Shown here in pieces: positions 8,070-16,251 of a stretch of DNA of 64,000 bases. The first letter of the stretch is position 1. Each line of letters begins with the position of its first letter. Origin of the DNA: Andreprevotia sp. IGB-42 (lineage in GTDB: Bacteria > Pseudomonadota > Gammaproteobacteria > Burkholderiales > Chitinibacteraceae); assembly GCF_009848685.1 (NCBI RefSeq), contig NZ_WXTX01000005.1:62001-126000 (forward strand). The letters run 5' to 3'. The notes beneath the pieces were generated by a model that saw only the letters and a program-made list of their open reading frames with translations, searched no databases and was not told the DNA's origin. The translations under genes and the position numbers were made by a program.

Positions 8070-9593
8070 ATGCCCGACCTCAACCCCGCCACGCTCAGAA
8101 TCAATGTGCTCAGCGGTTTTACCGTATCGCTGGCGCTGGTGCCCGAAGCGATTGCCTTTGCACTGCTGGCGCATGTCAGCCCGCTGACCGGCCTGTATGC
8201 GGCTTTCATCGTCTGCCTGCTGACCGCCGCGCTGGGGGGCAGGCCGGGCATGATCTCGGCAGCTACCGGCGCGCTGGCGGTGGTGATGGTCAGCCTGGTC
8301 AGCCAGCATGGCGTGGAATACCTGTTTGCCACCGTGGTGCTGATGGGCATCCTGCAGCTGCTGTTTGCCGCGTTCCGGCTGGGCAAGTTCATCCGCATGG
8401 TGCCGCACCCGGTGATGCTGGGTTTCGTCAATGGCCTGGCCATCGTGGTGTTCCTGGCGCAACTGGGGCATTTCCGCCTGCCAGCAGCGGGTGGCGTAGC
8501 CGGTGACTGGATCAGCGGGCAGGCGCTGTGGGTGATGCTGGGGCTGATTGCGCTGACCATGGCCATCATCTACCTGCTGCCGCGGCTGACCACGCTGGTG
8601 CCATCGTCGCTGGCAGCCAACTTGCTGGTCAGCGCGCTGGTGGCCGGCATGGGCATCAAAACCCGTACCGTGGGCGATATGGGGTCGATTGCCGGCGGCC
8701 TGCCGCAGTTCCATATCCCGCAGGTGCCGCTGGACCTGCACACGCTGTATATCGTGCTGCCGTATGCACTGATCCTGGCCACCATCGGCCTGCTGGAAAC
8801 GCTGCTTACCCTCAACCTGATCGACGAGATCACCGATACCCGCGGCAAACCCAACCGCGAGAGCATGGCGCAGGGTATCGCCAACGTGGTGGCCGGCTTC
8901 TTTGCGACCATGGGTGGCTGCGCGATGATCGGCCAGAGCATGATCAATATCGGCAACGGTGCACGCCACCGGCTTTCCGGCATTGTGGCGGCGCTGTTCC
9001 TGCTGGGCTTCATCCTGTTCCTGTCGCGCTGGATCGAGATGATCCCCATGGCGGCGCTGGTGGGCGTGATGTTCGTGGTGTGCCAGAAAACCTTTGCCTG
9101 GGGCAGCCTGCAAACACTGACGCGGATTCCCCGCCAGGATGCCATCGTGGTGATCGGCGTGACCGTGATCACGGTGCTGACCGATCTGGCGGTGGCCGTG
9201 CTGGCCGGCGTGGTGTTTGCCGCACTGGTGTTTGCGTGGCAGCACGCCAGGCAGATGCGGGCCAGTACCCATATCGATGCCGCTGGCCGCAAGGTGTATG
9301 TGCTGCAGGGCAGTCTGTTTTTTGCCTCTACCGCCAACTTTGCCGCGCTGTTCAACCCCGGCACAGACCCCGGGCAGGTGGTGATCGACTTCCGCAATGC
9401 GCGGGTGATGGATCATTCCGCCATCGAGGCCATCGATGCGCTGGCAACGCGCTACCAGCAGGCTGGTAAATCGTTGCAACTGCGCCACCTCAGCCCGGAT
9501 TGCCTGGAGTTGCTGGTGCGCGCCAAGCCCATGGTGGAAGTGAACGAATACGAAGACCCGCATTACCGGATTGCGGATGACCGGCTGGGCTGA
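8070..9593 (+). CDS. SulP family inorganic anion transporter with STAS domain
   Basis: A 507-residue inner-membrane transporter. It has about ten to twelve membrane segments, the SulP signature near LVPEAIAFALLAHVSPLTGLYAAF, and the conserved mid-protein stretch with GGCAMIGQSMINI. The last 110 residues form a cytoplasmic STAS domain (VYVLQGSLFFASTANF, then IDFRNARVMDHSAIEAID). SulP proteins move sulfate, bicarbonate or other anions, commonly driven by sodium or protons. No carbonic anhydrase or sulfate gene is adjacent, so the substrate is open. The start has GGAG six bases upstream; a longer frame to 8022 lacks one. Confidence 0.93.
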   Translation: MPDLNPATLRINVLSGFTVSLALVPEAIAFALLAHVSPLTGLYAAFIVCLLTAALGGRPGMISAATGALAVVMVSLVSQHGVEYLFATVVLMGILQLLFAAFRLGKFIRMVPHPVMLGFVNGLAIVVFLAQLGHFRLPAAGGVAGDWISGQALWVMLGLIALTMAIIYLLPRLTTLVPSSLAANLLVSALVAGMGIKTRTVGDMGSIAGGLPQFHIPQVPLDLHTLYIVLPYALILATIGLLETLLTLNLIDEITDTRGKPNRESMAQGIANVVAGFFATMGGCAMIGQSMINIGNGARHRLSGIVAALFLLGFILFLSRWIEMIPMAALVGVMFVVCQKTFAWGSLQTLTRIPRQDAIVVIGVTVITVLTDLAVAVLAGVVFAALVFAWQHARQMRASTHIDAAGRKVYVLQGSLFFASTANFAALFNPGTDPGQVVIDFRNARVMDHSAIEAIDALATRYQQAGKSLQLRHLSPDCLELLVRAKPMVEVNEYEDPHYRIADDRLG

Positions 9594-9779
9594 GAGCCGC
9601 TAACAAAACCTTGCTGGCCGCGTTGCGGGCGGGCGGCGAGCTGGGGCGCCTGGCTGGTGGCGCCGAGCCGGGGGCGCCGAGCCACACTTGCCGTACGTCT
9701 TGTAATGCCTGTGTTTCTTTGCGCGCCTCGCCGGCCGCGCCTCGCCGGCCGCATTCCATTGGGTTTTGTCATCCGCTCC
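9594..9779. repeat. Palindromic repeat element after the SulP gene
   Basis: The element begins at the SulP stop codon with GAGCCGCTAACAAAACC and ends at 9761-9779 with a near-inverted copy of the same sequence, so it has terminal inverted repeats of about 17 bases. The inside is GC-rich and repetitive: a 14-base unit (GCGCCTCGCCGGCC) occurs twice in tandem at 9723-9750, and GGCGCCGAGCC occurs twice near 9660-9683. A second, shorter copy with the same ends is at 25777-25830. It looks like a non-coding REP/MITE-type repeat. Confidence 0.65.
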
Positions 9780-9793
9780 AGGGCGGGGAGCGG

Positions 9794-11026
9794 CTAGCGG
9801 GGTTGTCCGGTGCTTGCAGGCAGGTGGATGCAAAGCAGCGCAAGGAACGCCAGGGTGCCTGCCATGCCGGATAACCATGCGGCGCCCGCGCCCCAGCGAT
9901 CAAGACAGAACCCGAACAACAGTGGGGCAAAGGCCTGACCAATCCGGGCCGGCGCCATCAGCAATCCCAGCCGTGCCCCATAGCCATCGGGGCCGAAGAT
10001 GGCCAGCGGCAAGGTGCCTTTGGCAATCGTCATGATGCCATTGCCCATGCCGTGCATGGCGGTGAAGACGAACACGGCCGGCCCGCCCATGGCCAGCATG
10101 ACGACCACGCCAATGGGATGAAGCGCCGCAGCGAAACGTGCGGAGATCAGCGCATGGTGATGGCGCAGCCAGCCAAATTCCGCGATGCGCCCCATCACCT
10201 GCATGGGGCCGACCAGCGCGGCTGCGCTCAAGGCCGCTACCGGTGTGGCGCCGGCGGCCTGCAACAGGCGGGGCAGGTGTGTGGCCATCGCGGTGGCAAT
10301 GAACCAGGCCAGACCAAAGGCTATGGCCATCAATATCGTGATGCGCATCGTTGCTGATGAGATCGGCACGGCGCCGCTGGCCGCTTCCACTGCCGATTCA
10401 GACTTCAGCACCGTATGCCGTGTATTGGGCATCAGGACATTCAGCGGCAAACCGATCAGCACGTGCGCCACCGCCCAGACAAAACAGGCAGTGCGCCAGT
10501 CGAAGGTATGCACCAGCCAGGTGGTTGCCGGCCAGCCGACGGTGCTGGCAAAGCCGGCCAGCAGCGTGATGCCGGTGATGGCTTTTCTGGCATGCTGGCC
10601 GTAGGCTACCACCAGCGTGGCAAATGCGGCTTCATACAGCCCCATGCCCATGGCGATACCGAGTATCACCCAAGCGATGCCCACGCTGATCATGCCCTGG
10701 CTCAACCCCAGTATGGTCAGCCCCAGCGCAAACAAAGTACTCGACAGCATCAGCAAGTGCCGCCCGCCATGCTGATCGATCAGCTTGCCTATTTGGGGGC
10801 CAAGCAAGCCAGAGATCAGCAGCGCGGCACTGAATGCCAGGAAGAGGGCCGAGGTGGGGAGGCCCAGTGATTTGGCCTGGGCATCGGCCAGTACCGCTGG
10901 CAGGTAATAGCTGGATGCCCAGGCCAGTGTTTGCGCAGTCCCGAGTGCCGCTATGGTTTTGCCGACAGGCCTTGGCTGTTGGGCGGCGCCAGGTGGTTCG
11001 TTACCGGCAGGCGCAATCCCGCTCAT
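9794..11026 (-). CDS. Major facilitator superfamily transporter in the ars operon
   Basis: A 410-residue protein with 12 hydrophobic segments in two halves. The MFS loop motif is visible as [18 protein letters not shown] between segments 2 and 3. It is the last gene of the arsenic operon and its ATG overlaps the arsH stop (ATGA), so it is coupled to it. Other MFS proteins in ars operons export trivalent or organic arsenicals (ArsK, ArsJ); this one resembles neither closely enough for me to name it. With no ArsB or Acr3 here, it is the best candidate for active export. Confidence 0.8.
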   Translation of the reverse strand: MSGIAPAGNEPPGAAQQPRPVGKTIAALGTAQTLAWASSYYLPAVLADAQAKSLGLPTSALFLAFSAALLISGLLGPQIGKLIDQHGGRHLLMLSSTLFALGLTILGLSQGMISVGIAWVILGIAMGMGLYEAAFATLVVAYGQHARKAITGITLLAGFASTVGWPATTWLVHTFDWRTACFVWAVAHVLIGLPLNVLMPNTRHTVLKSESAVEAASGAVPISSATMRITILMAIAFGLAWFIATAMATHLPRLLQAAGATPVAALSAAALVGPMQVMGRIAEFGWLRHHHALISARFAAALHPIGVVVMLAMGGPAVFVFTAMHGMGNGIMTIAKGTLPLAIFGPDGYGARLGLLMAPARIGQAFAPLLFGFCLDRWGAGAAWLSGMAGTLAFLALLCIHLPASTGQPR

Positions 11027-11781
11027 ATATTGGCTTGGTTTACGCGTTTGGAGAGTGCTGCCGCGTCTTCCTTGCGCTCGCTGTAGCGGTCCACCAGGTA
11101 CGGTGTGATATCACGCGTCAGCAAGGTGAACTTCACCAGCTCTTCCATCACATCCACCACGCGGTCGTAATACGACGATGGCTTCATGCGGCCGGCTTCA
11201 TCGAACTCCAGAAACGCTTTGGGCACTGACGATTGATTGGGGATGGTGAGCATGCGCATCCAGCGGCCGAGGATGCGCAACTGGTTGACCGCATTGAACG
11301 ACTGCGAGCCCCCCGATACTTCCATTACCGCCAGCGTCTTGCCTTGTGTGGGGCGTACAGCGCCGACCGACAGCGGTATCCAGTCGATCTGCGCCTTCAT
11401 GATGCCGGTCATCGCGCCATGTCGCTCAGGCGAGCACCACACCATGCCTTCCGCCCATTGCGCGAGCTGGCGCAGCTCCAGCACCTTGGGGTGATCATCG
11501 GGGGCGCCATCGGGCAACGGCAAATCGGTAGGATCGAAGATGCGCGCTTCCGCACCCATGTTTTCCAGCAGGCGGGCGGCCTCCTGGGTCAGCAGCCGGC
11601 TGTATGAGCGCTCGCGCAACGAGCCATAGAGCAACAGGATGCGGGGCGGGTGTCCGGAAGTACCGATTGCCGCGTAACGGGAGGCGTTTGGCCGTTTGAA
11701 CAAGTCACTATCGATATTGGGCAGATCATTCGGTGTGTGCAAATCCAAACCTCTCGAGTGTGTTGCGGCGTGCTTGGTCAA
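11023..11781 (-). CDS. arsH: Arsenical resistance flavoprotein ArsH
   Basis: A 252-residue NADPH-dependent FMN reductase-fold protein. The phosphate-binding loop of FMN is [13 protein letters not shown], followed by [20 protein letters not shown] and [19 protein letters not shown], all typical of ArsH. ArsH oxidises trivalent organoarsenicals such as methylarsenite to less toxic pentavalent forms and also has quinone or azo reductase activity. It sits between a glutaredoxin-type arsC (16 bases upstream) and the MFS gene (4-base overlap). The length matches the family. Confidence 0.95.
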   Translation of the reverse strand: MTKHAATHSRGLDLHTPNDLPNIDSDLFKRPNASRYAAIGTSGHPPRILLLYGSLRERSYSRLLTQEAARLLENMGAEARIFDPTDLPLPDGAPDDHPKVLELRQLAQWAEGMVWCSPERHGAMTGIMKAQIDWIPLSVGAVRPTQGKTLAVMEVSGGSQSFNAVNQLRILGRWMRMLTIPNQSSVPKAFLEFDEAGRMKPSSYYDRVVDVMEELVKFTLLTRDITPYLVDRYSERKEDAAALSKRVNQANI

Positions 11782-11796
11782 CCTGATTCAGGCCAA

Positions 11797-12228
11797 TCAG
11801 GATGACTGATTGACCCGATTGCCTTGTGCATCAATCACGGCTTCCCCGTCTTCCTTGCTGAATGCGTGTTGCTGCGGATCAGGCAGCAGATCGAGCACCG
11901 CTTCCGAAGGCCTGCACAGCCTGGTACCCAGTTCTGTGACAACGATGGGGCGATTGATCAGGATCGGATGCGCCAGCATGAAATCGAGCAACTGATCGTC
12001 AGTCCACTTGGGATCGTCCAGTTGCAGTGCGTCGTATGGCGTGCCGCTCTTGCGCAGCAGCGCCCGAGTACTGATTTCCATGGCGGCAATCAACGTCTTG
12101 AGTTCATCCTTGCCGGGCGGGGTATCCAGGTAGTGGATGATGGTGGGCTCTACACCGCTATTGTGGATCAGCGCCAGCGTATTGCGCGAGGTGCCGCAAT
12201 CCGGGTTGTGATAGATGATGCGTGACAT
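11797..12228 (-). CDS. arsC: Arsenate reductase, glutaredoxin-dependent type
   Basis: A 143-residue ArsC of the E. coli plasmid R773 type. The catalytic Cys11 lies in NPDCGTSRNTL, and the later Arg-containing RPIVVT and RLCRPSE segments match the family's arsenate-binding arginines. It reduces arsenate to arsenite using glutathione and glutaredoxin. The start at 12228 has GGAG six bases upstream; a longer start at 12249 is unlikely. This is the second arsenate reductase in the operon and uses a different redox partner from the first, so the two may serve different conditions. Confidence 0.94.
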   Translation of the reverse strand: MSRIIYHNPDCGTSRNTLALIHNSGVEPTIIHYLDTPPGKDELKTLIAAMEISTRALLRKSGTPYDALQLDDPKWTDDQLLDFMLAHPILINRPIVVTELGTRLCRPSEAVLDLLPDPQQHAFSKEDGEAVIDAQGNRVNQSS

Positions 12229-12252
12229 GGCAGGCTCCGTAGCGGTCATGAT

Positions 12253-12990
12253 TCAATCTTTCAAAGGCGCAGCGGTGCGGTCTTCACCGGCGTTGGCCAT
12301 CAGGTCGAGCGATAACGCCGCTTTGTCATGCAGCAGCCAGCCGAACACCCACGTTGCCGCGATGGCGCCGGCCAGCTGCGCCAGGATGAAGCCCGGTGCA
12401 TCGATGGGGCGGATGCCGGCGAAGGTACCGCTGGCGGCACGTGCCAGCGTGACGGCCGGGTTGGCAAACGAGGTGGATGCCGTAAACCAGTAGGCGGCCA
12501 CGATGTAACAGGCCACGGCAAACGGCACTGCTTCCGGCCGGCTGCGTGAGCAGCCGAAGATCACCGCCAATAGCCCGAAGGTGGCGATGAATTCGCTCCA
12601 CCATTGCGCCGGGCCGGTGCGGATGTGCTGCGAGGCGAAGAACAGCGGCTCGCTGAACATCCCGTGTGCTGCAGCCACGCCGCAGAACGCGCCGATGATC
12701 TGCACCACCACATAAAGGCCTGCATCCTGATGGCTCAGCTCGCCACGTATCGTTGCGGCCAGCGTAACGGCCGGGTTGAAGTGCGCACCGGAAATCCCGC
12801 CAAAGGTCAGGATGAGTGCGATCAGGCCGCCACCGGTGGCAATGGCATTGGCGAGTAGCGCCACGGCCACATTTCCGCCAGACAAGCGCTCGGCCATGAT
12901 GCCGGAACCAACCACCACGGCCAGAAGGAAAGCAGTACCCAGCCACTCGGCAAACAGACGACGCTGCAGGTTCATCATCGGTTCGCTCAA
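12253..12990 (-). CDS. Aquaporin-type channel of the ars operon (AqpS-like)
   Basis: A 245-residue MIP-family channel with six membrane helices and both NPA boxes, FNPAVTL after helix 2 and FANPAVTLAR after helix 5. In Sinorhizobium meliloti an aquaporin (AqpS) takes the place of a pump in an arsR-aqpS-arsC-arsH operon and lets arsenite leave the cell down its gradient; the same gene order logic is seen here. The frame opens at a TTG (12990) that overlaps the upstream arsC stop and has AGGG five bases upstream; an ATG at 12978 is the alternative. The call as an arsenite channel is inferred from context. Confidence 0.88.
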   Translation of the reverse strand: MSEPMMNLQRRLFAEWLGTAFLLAVVVGSGIMAERLSGGNVAVALLANAIATGGGLIALILTFGGISGAHFNPAVTLAATIRGELSHQDAGLYVVVQIIGAFCGVAAAHGMFSEPLFFASQHIRTGPAQWWSEFIATFGLLAVIFGCSRSRPEAVPFAVACYIVAAYWFTASTSFANPAVTLARAASGTFAGIRPIDAPGFILAQLAGAIAATWVFGWLLHDKAALSLDLMANAGEDRTAAPLKD

Positions 12991-13484
12991 TCGACCCTGG
13001 TTTCACCGATGTCGCGTACGACATCTTTCAGCGCCAGGCTGTGCAGCTTGTCATCCGGCAGGCTCACCAGCAGCTCGATGCGGCGTTTGATCTGGAAGAA
13101 GATTTTTTTGAATGATGCCCGTTTTTCTTCTTCGGTTTCGCCATGCGGGTCTTCGTAGCCCCAATGCGCGGTGAGCGGGTGGCCCGGCCAGATGGGGCAG
13201 ACTTCACCTTTGGCGTTGTCACAGACGGTGATGATGATATCCATCTCGGATGCGCCGGCACCTTCAAAGGCTTCCCATGATTTGGAGTACAAGCCACTGG
13301 TGTCGTAGCCGATCTCGTTCAGCAGTTCGATGGCGATCGGGTTGACGGTACCGCTGGGATGGCTGCCGGCGCTGAACGCCTGAAAGCGGCCTTGGCCCAG
13401 CACATTCAGCCAGCCTTCCGACATCACGCTGCGGGCAGAATTGGCGGTACACAGGAACAGTACATTGAAAATCTTGTTGCTCAT
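12987..13484 (-). CDS. arsC: Arsenate reductase, low-molecular-weight phosphatase type
   Basis: A 165-residue ArsC of the thioredoxin-coupled, LMW-phosphatase-like type. The P-loop is Cys12-TANSA-Arg18, the D-P acid region is EDPHGE, and two further Cys lie in ITVCDNAKGEVCP, as needed for the disulfide cascade. It reduces arsenate to arsenite. ATG 13484 gives the family length; the upstream frame to 13601 overlaps arsR and is not used. It lies 25 bases after arsR and overlaps the aquaporin start. Confidence 0.93.
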   Translation of the reverse strand: MSNKIFNVLFLCTANSARSVMSEGWLNVLGQGRFQAFSAGSHPSGTVNPIAIELLNEIGYDTSGLYSKSWEAFEGAGASEMDIIITVCDNAKGEVCPIWPGHPLTAHWGYEDPHGETEEEKRASFKKIFFQIKRRIELLVSLPDDKLHSLALKDVVRDIGETRVD

Positions 13485-13509
13485 GATCGGATTCCGGGTG
13501 GGATGGTAG

Positions 13510-13842
13510 TCAGCAGCAGGCGCCGTTGGCCTGCACGGTGGATGCAACGCCGCATGGCATGCCACCACAGCAATTTTCGGTGAGGAAAGCCAGCAGCTCA
13601 TTCATTGCGGCGTAGTTGGCCGAGTAGTGGATGAAGCGGCTTTCCTGCCTGGCGGTAATCAATCCGGCATGCGTGAGTTCTTTCAGGTGGAAAGACAGCG
13701 TGGCGGGTGCTACGCCCAGCGTTTCGCCAATGCGGCCAACCACCAGCCCTGCGGGGCCGGCAGTGACCAGCAGGCGGAAAATCGCCAGGCGCGTGTCTTG
13801 CGCCAGTGCGGACAGTGTGAGGACTGCAGCTTTTGATTCCAT
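13510..13842 (-). CDS. arsR: ArsR family metalloid-responsive repressor
   Basis: A 110-residue winged-helix repressor of the ArsR/SmtB family: LAQDTRLAIFRLLV, then GVAPATLSFHLKELTHAGLI (recognition helix) and the wing with SRFIHYSAN. The C-terminal end has a Cys-rich tail (NCCGG, PCG, and a final CC), which is where this branch of ArsR proteins holds arsenite. It is first in the operon and should repress it by binding the operator over its own start. ATG 13842 fits the family; upstream frame residues to 14013 look non-coding. Confidence 0.93.
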   Translation of the reverse strand: MESKAAVLTLSALAQDTRLAIFRLLVTAGPAGLVVGRIGETLGVAPATLSFHLKELTHAGLITARQESRFIHYSANYAAMNELLAFLTENCCGGMPCGVASTVQANGACC

Positions 13843-13864
13843 ATTTCCATTTTTATAGAAATAT
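13841..13864 (-). promoter_or_regulatory. Probable ArsR operator overlapping the ars promoter
   Basis: A perfect inverted repeat, ATATTTC at 13841-13847 and GAAATAT at 13858-13864, spaced by ten bases, covers the arsR start codon. On the minus strand a TTGACT lies just upstream, with TATAAA-like bases 14-16 bases later, so the repeat overlaps the -10 region and ribosome site. This is the expected place for autorepression by ArsR. Binding is inferred. Confidence 0.6.
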
Positions 13865-14024
13865 TGGATGAAGTCAATCAGGGACGATGTTGAAGGATGC
13901 CATGCGAGCCGTGTTCGATGGCGGCAGCAAGGATTGATTACCGCGGGACCAAGCAGGCAAAACAGCAAGAAATCGGGGGCGGGGCAGGGCTTTTCAAGCC
14001 GGAAAATCACCAATCAGATCAACG

Positions 14025-14053
14025 CTTGAAAGGCCGCTGGCGAGACGCATTTT
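14025..14053 (+). promoter_or_regulatory. Sigma-32-like heat-shock promoter
   Basis: CTTGAAA at 14025-14031 matches the -35 consensus for sigma-32 exactly. After 14 bases, CGCATTTT at 14046-14053 resembles the CCCCATnT -10 element. It lies just upstream of the small heat-shock gene, with a leader of about 60 bases between. Confidence 0.6.
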
Positions 14054-14061
14054 CCTTGTCA

Positions 14062-14121
14062 GCGGGGGCTCATGGTGAGACCCGCCAACCCATATTGCTT
14101 AATACCTTGAGGATATGAACC
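14062..14121 (+). promoter_or_regulatory. Putative ROSE-type RNA thermometer
   Basis: The 5' leader can form a hairpin GCGGG...CCCGC (14062-14066 with 14081-14085) closed by CTCA/TGAG. After it come TTGCT at 14095-14099 and the ribosome site GAGGA at 14109-14113. In ROSE elements a U-U/C-G-C-U segment pairs with the AGGA site and hides it at low temperature. Position and motif agree with that design. A full fold was not computed. Confidence 0.5.
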
Positions 14122-14571
14122 ATGCGTAGCTTTGATTTCTCCCCCATTTATCGTTCCGCCATCGGCTTTGACCGCGTTGCCCAGTTGTTCGACGAGGCAC
14201 TGCGTACCGAAAGCGCCCCCAGCTACCCGCCGTACAACATCGAGCTGGTGACGGAAGACCAGTACCGCATCACCATGGCCGTGGCCGGCTTCAGCCGCGC
14301 CGAGCTGGATATCGAAATCGAGCGTGACCTGCTGAAAGTCACCGGCCGCAAGCAGCGCGGCGAGGCCCGCCCCACCTATCTGCACAACGGCATTGCCGCC
14401 CGCGATTTCGAGCACAGCTTCCGCCTGGCAGACCACGTGCGCATCGTTGGCGCTACGCTGGAAAATGGCTTGCTGAACATCGAGCTGAAGCGCGAAGTGC
14501 CGGAAACGCTCAAGCCACGCAAGATCGCCATCGATGGCGATAACGTGCAGTTGCTGAAACAGGCAGCCTGA
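14122..14571 (+). CDS. Small heat-shock protein, Hsp20/IbpA type
   Basis: A 149-residue Hsp20 protein. It opens with MRSFDFSPIYRSAIGFDRVAQL, the N-terminal pattern of IbpA/B-like class A proteins, followed by the alpha-crystallin domain (YNIELVTEDQYRITMAVAGF through the A-x-L-x-N-G-L-L segment at about residues 112-119) and a C-terminal tail. It holds unfolding proteins for refolding by DnaK and ClpB. The upstream sigma-32-like promoter and probable RNA thermometer suggest heat control at both transcription and translation. A strong terminator follows at 14614-14639. Confidence 0.95.
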   Translation: MRSFDFSPIYRSAIGFDRVAQLFDEALRTESAPSYPPYNIELVTEDQYRITMAVAGFSRAELDIEIERDLLKVTGRKQRGEARPTYLHNGIAARDFEHSFRLADHVRIVGATLENGLLNIELKREVPETLKPRKIAIDGDNVQLLKQAA

Positions 14572-14613
14572 ATAGCGCGCTGATCGTTCAGCGTTGGTGC
14601 TGCGGTAAAGCAG

Positions 14614-14645
14614 ATGGCCGGGACATGGTTCCCGGCCATTTCTGT
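14614..14645 (+). terminator. Rho-independent terminator after the hsp20 gene
   Basis: A perfect 10-bp stem, ATGGCCGGGA at 14614-14623 with TCCCGGCCAT at 14630-14639, has a six-base loop and is followed by TTCTGT. It ends the small heat-shock transcript 43 bases past the stop codon. Confidence 0.8.
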
Positions 14646-14730
14646 ATCATCGCCATGCATGTCGCCCGGCGCTGCTGGCAGACGGCGTGCCCACTTTTCT
14701 GGATTGATTCACTTCCAATCAGGCTTCGGC

Positions 14731-15168
14731 ATGGCACTGCAGGACATGGCAATACGGCTTTTCTCGATGGCGGACTATGCGGATGCGGCGGCGCTGTGGA
14801 CATCCATCCCCGGCGTGACCTTGAATGAAGCAGATACGCCTGAAGCGATTACTGCATTCCTCGCCCGGAATCCGGGGCTGAGTTTTGTGGCGACAGATCG
14901 CAACGGCCAACTGATCGGCACCGTGCTGTGCGGCCACAATGGCCGTGCCGGCCATCTGTATCATCTGGCCGTTGCGCCATCGCATCGCAACCGGGGCGTG
15001 GGGCGTGCGCTGGTAGAGCGCTGTTTCAACCACCTGGCCGCAGCGCATATTCCCAGATGCAATATCTTTGTTTATGCCGATAACGATGTTGGCAATGCGT
15101 TCTGGCTGAAGGCCGGCTGGGATGATCCGGCTACCTGGAAAGTCCTGCAAAAGCATGTGCAGGTCTGA
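14731..15168 (+). CDS. GNAT family N-acetyltransferase
   Basis: A 145-residue acetyltransferase. Motif A is clear: LYHLAVAPSHRNRGVGRALVERC, with the R-x-x-G-x-G/A loop that binds acetyl-CoA pyrophosphate. The preceding strand (LIGTVLCGHNGRAGHL) and the final YADNDVGNAFWLKAGW segment match the family. The fold resembles YpeA/RimI-like enzymes. The substrate is unknown. ATG 14731 is chosen; ATG 14746 is an alternative, and the longer frame to 14614 overlaps the terminator. Confidence 0.85.
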   Translation: MALQDMAIRLFSMADYADAAALWTSIPGVTLNEADTPEAITAFLARNPGLSFVATDRNGQLIGTVLCGHNGRAGHLYHLAVAPSHRNRGVGRALVERCFNHLAAAHIPRCNIFVYADNDVGNAFWLKAGWDDPATWKVLQKHVQV

Positions 15169-15206
15169 TGGCGTTCAACGCTCGATTCAATGCGAGGTGA
15201 CCAGCC

Positions 15207-15749
15207 ATGCCGATTGAACCCTTGTTGCAGCAAATCGCCACCATCCCGTGGTTTACCAACCTGGGTCACGCCGAAGGCTGTGAGCCATATGTTCCCATCA
15301 CCGATCTGGCGCAGTGGCAGCAGTTCATCAGGGCGGCGAATGCTGCGGAGTTTGGCTTGGCGCACGATGCAGGCGTCGCTTTGGCTTACCCGTTTGCCGG
15401 GATGTCGTGGCTGCCCACCACGCACGACGAAGCAGATCCGATTCACGGTGATGCGTTGCTCGCCGTTGCCAAGAGCACAGGGCAAGAGCCGGGCTTCAAG
15501 GCGGCCAAGCTCGCCGCTTTCAAGGTGGCAGGCACATCCCAGCGCAACGCACAGCTACACCCGGCATTGAAATCAGGGGCAACGAATCTGGCCGAGACCG
15601 CATGCATGGGCGGGCGCCACGCTTGCCGAATGGCTGCGGCAGAGGCTTTTCTGGGGCAGGAAGGCTTCTGGTACAGGGTGGTGCAATGCTATGCCAACGG
15701 TCATTGGCCGTTGGGGTTGTTGCCGGGTAACAGGGTGCTGGTGTTGTGA
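15207..15749 (+). CDS. Conserved protein of unknown function
   Basis: A 180-residue soluble protein with GAGG ten bases before the ATG. The C-terminal half has a distinct signature, ACRMAAAEAFLGQEGFWYRVVQCY then GHWPLGLLPG, that I have seen in conserved hypothetical proteins of proteobacteria, but no function is known to me. There is no signal or membrane segment. It follows the GNAT gene by 38 bases and may share its transcript. Confidence 0.75.
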   Translation: MPIEPLLQQIATIPWFTNLGHAEGCEPYVPITDLAQWQQFIRAANAAEFGLAHDAGVALAYPFAGMSWLPTTHDEADPIHGDALLAVAKSTGQEPGFKAAKLAAFKVAGTSQRNAQLHPALKSGATNLAETACMGGRHACRMAAAEAFLGQEGFWYRVVQCYANGHWPLGLLPGNRVLVL

Positions 15750-15894
15750 CTCCATGTGATGGTGCTTATGTAATCACGGGCCATGTGGCTACCGGGCCGC
15801 AGGCGTGCCATTTCCATTCCTGACCCCTGTTCGCTCCTGATACGCCGCGCTAGTATGACTGCCTGTCAATGAAACGAAAGCGAGGGAACGGAAC

Positions 15895-16245
15895 ATGGCT
15901 GAATCACCTTTTGACGGCGCATGGCAATTGGTAACCGGTGAGTGCATCGATGACGGGCATCTGCTCGATTACGACACGCTGGATATCAAATCCCGCAAGG
16001 TGCTGGCCGATGGGCATTTCACCTTCATCTCGTACCAGAAGGGTGCTTTCTGGTCGGCGGGCAGTGGCCGCTTCCGCGTCGATGGCGCGGTCTATACCGA
16101 AAGCCCGGATATGGGCACCTATCCGCCGGCAGGGTTCCGTGATTACGTGTTCAAGGCCCGGCTGGATGGCAATGACTGGCATAACGAGCGCTGGGAAGAC
16201 GGTGTGCGGGTCGAGTACGAGCTGTGGCAGCGCATTGCTGATTGA
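15895..16245 (+). CDS. Small lipocalin-like protein of unknown function
   Basis: A 116-residue protein rich in beta strands. It starts FDGAWQLVTGECIDDGHLLDY, continues HFTFISYQKGAFWSAGSGRF, and ends EYELWQRIAD. A Gly-x-Trp near the N-terminus and alternating strands recall lipocalin-like or heat-shock-inducible META-like small folds. No signal peptide is visible, so it is probably cytoplasmic. GAGGGAACGGAAC gives a good ribosome site. The family name is not certain. Confidence 0.75.
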   Translation: MAESPFDGAWQLVTGECIDDGHLLDYDTLDIKSRKVLADGHFTFISYQKGAFWSAGSGRFRVDGAVYTESPDMGTYPPAGFRDYVFKARLDGNDWHNERWEDGVRVEYELWQRIAD

Positions 16246-16251
16246 TTGCTG

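Noticed and set aside
8028-9563. 511-codon minus-strand frame opposite the SulP gene
   Set aside because: Low-complexity His/Gln/Arg sequence, shadow of a clear transporter.
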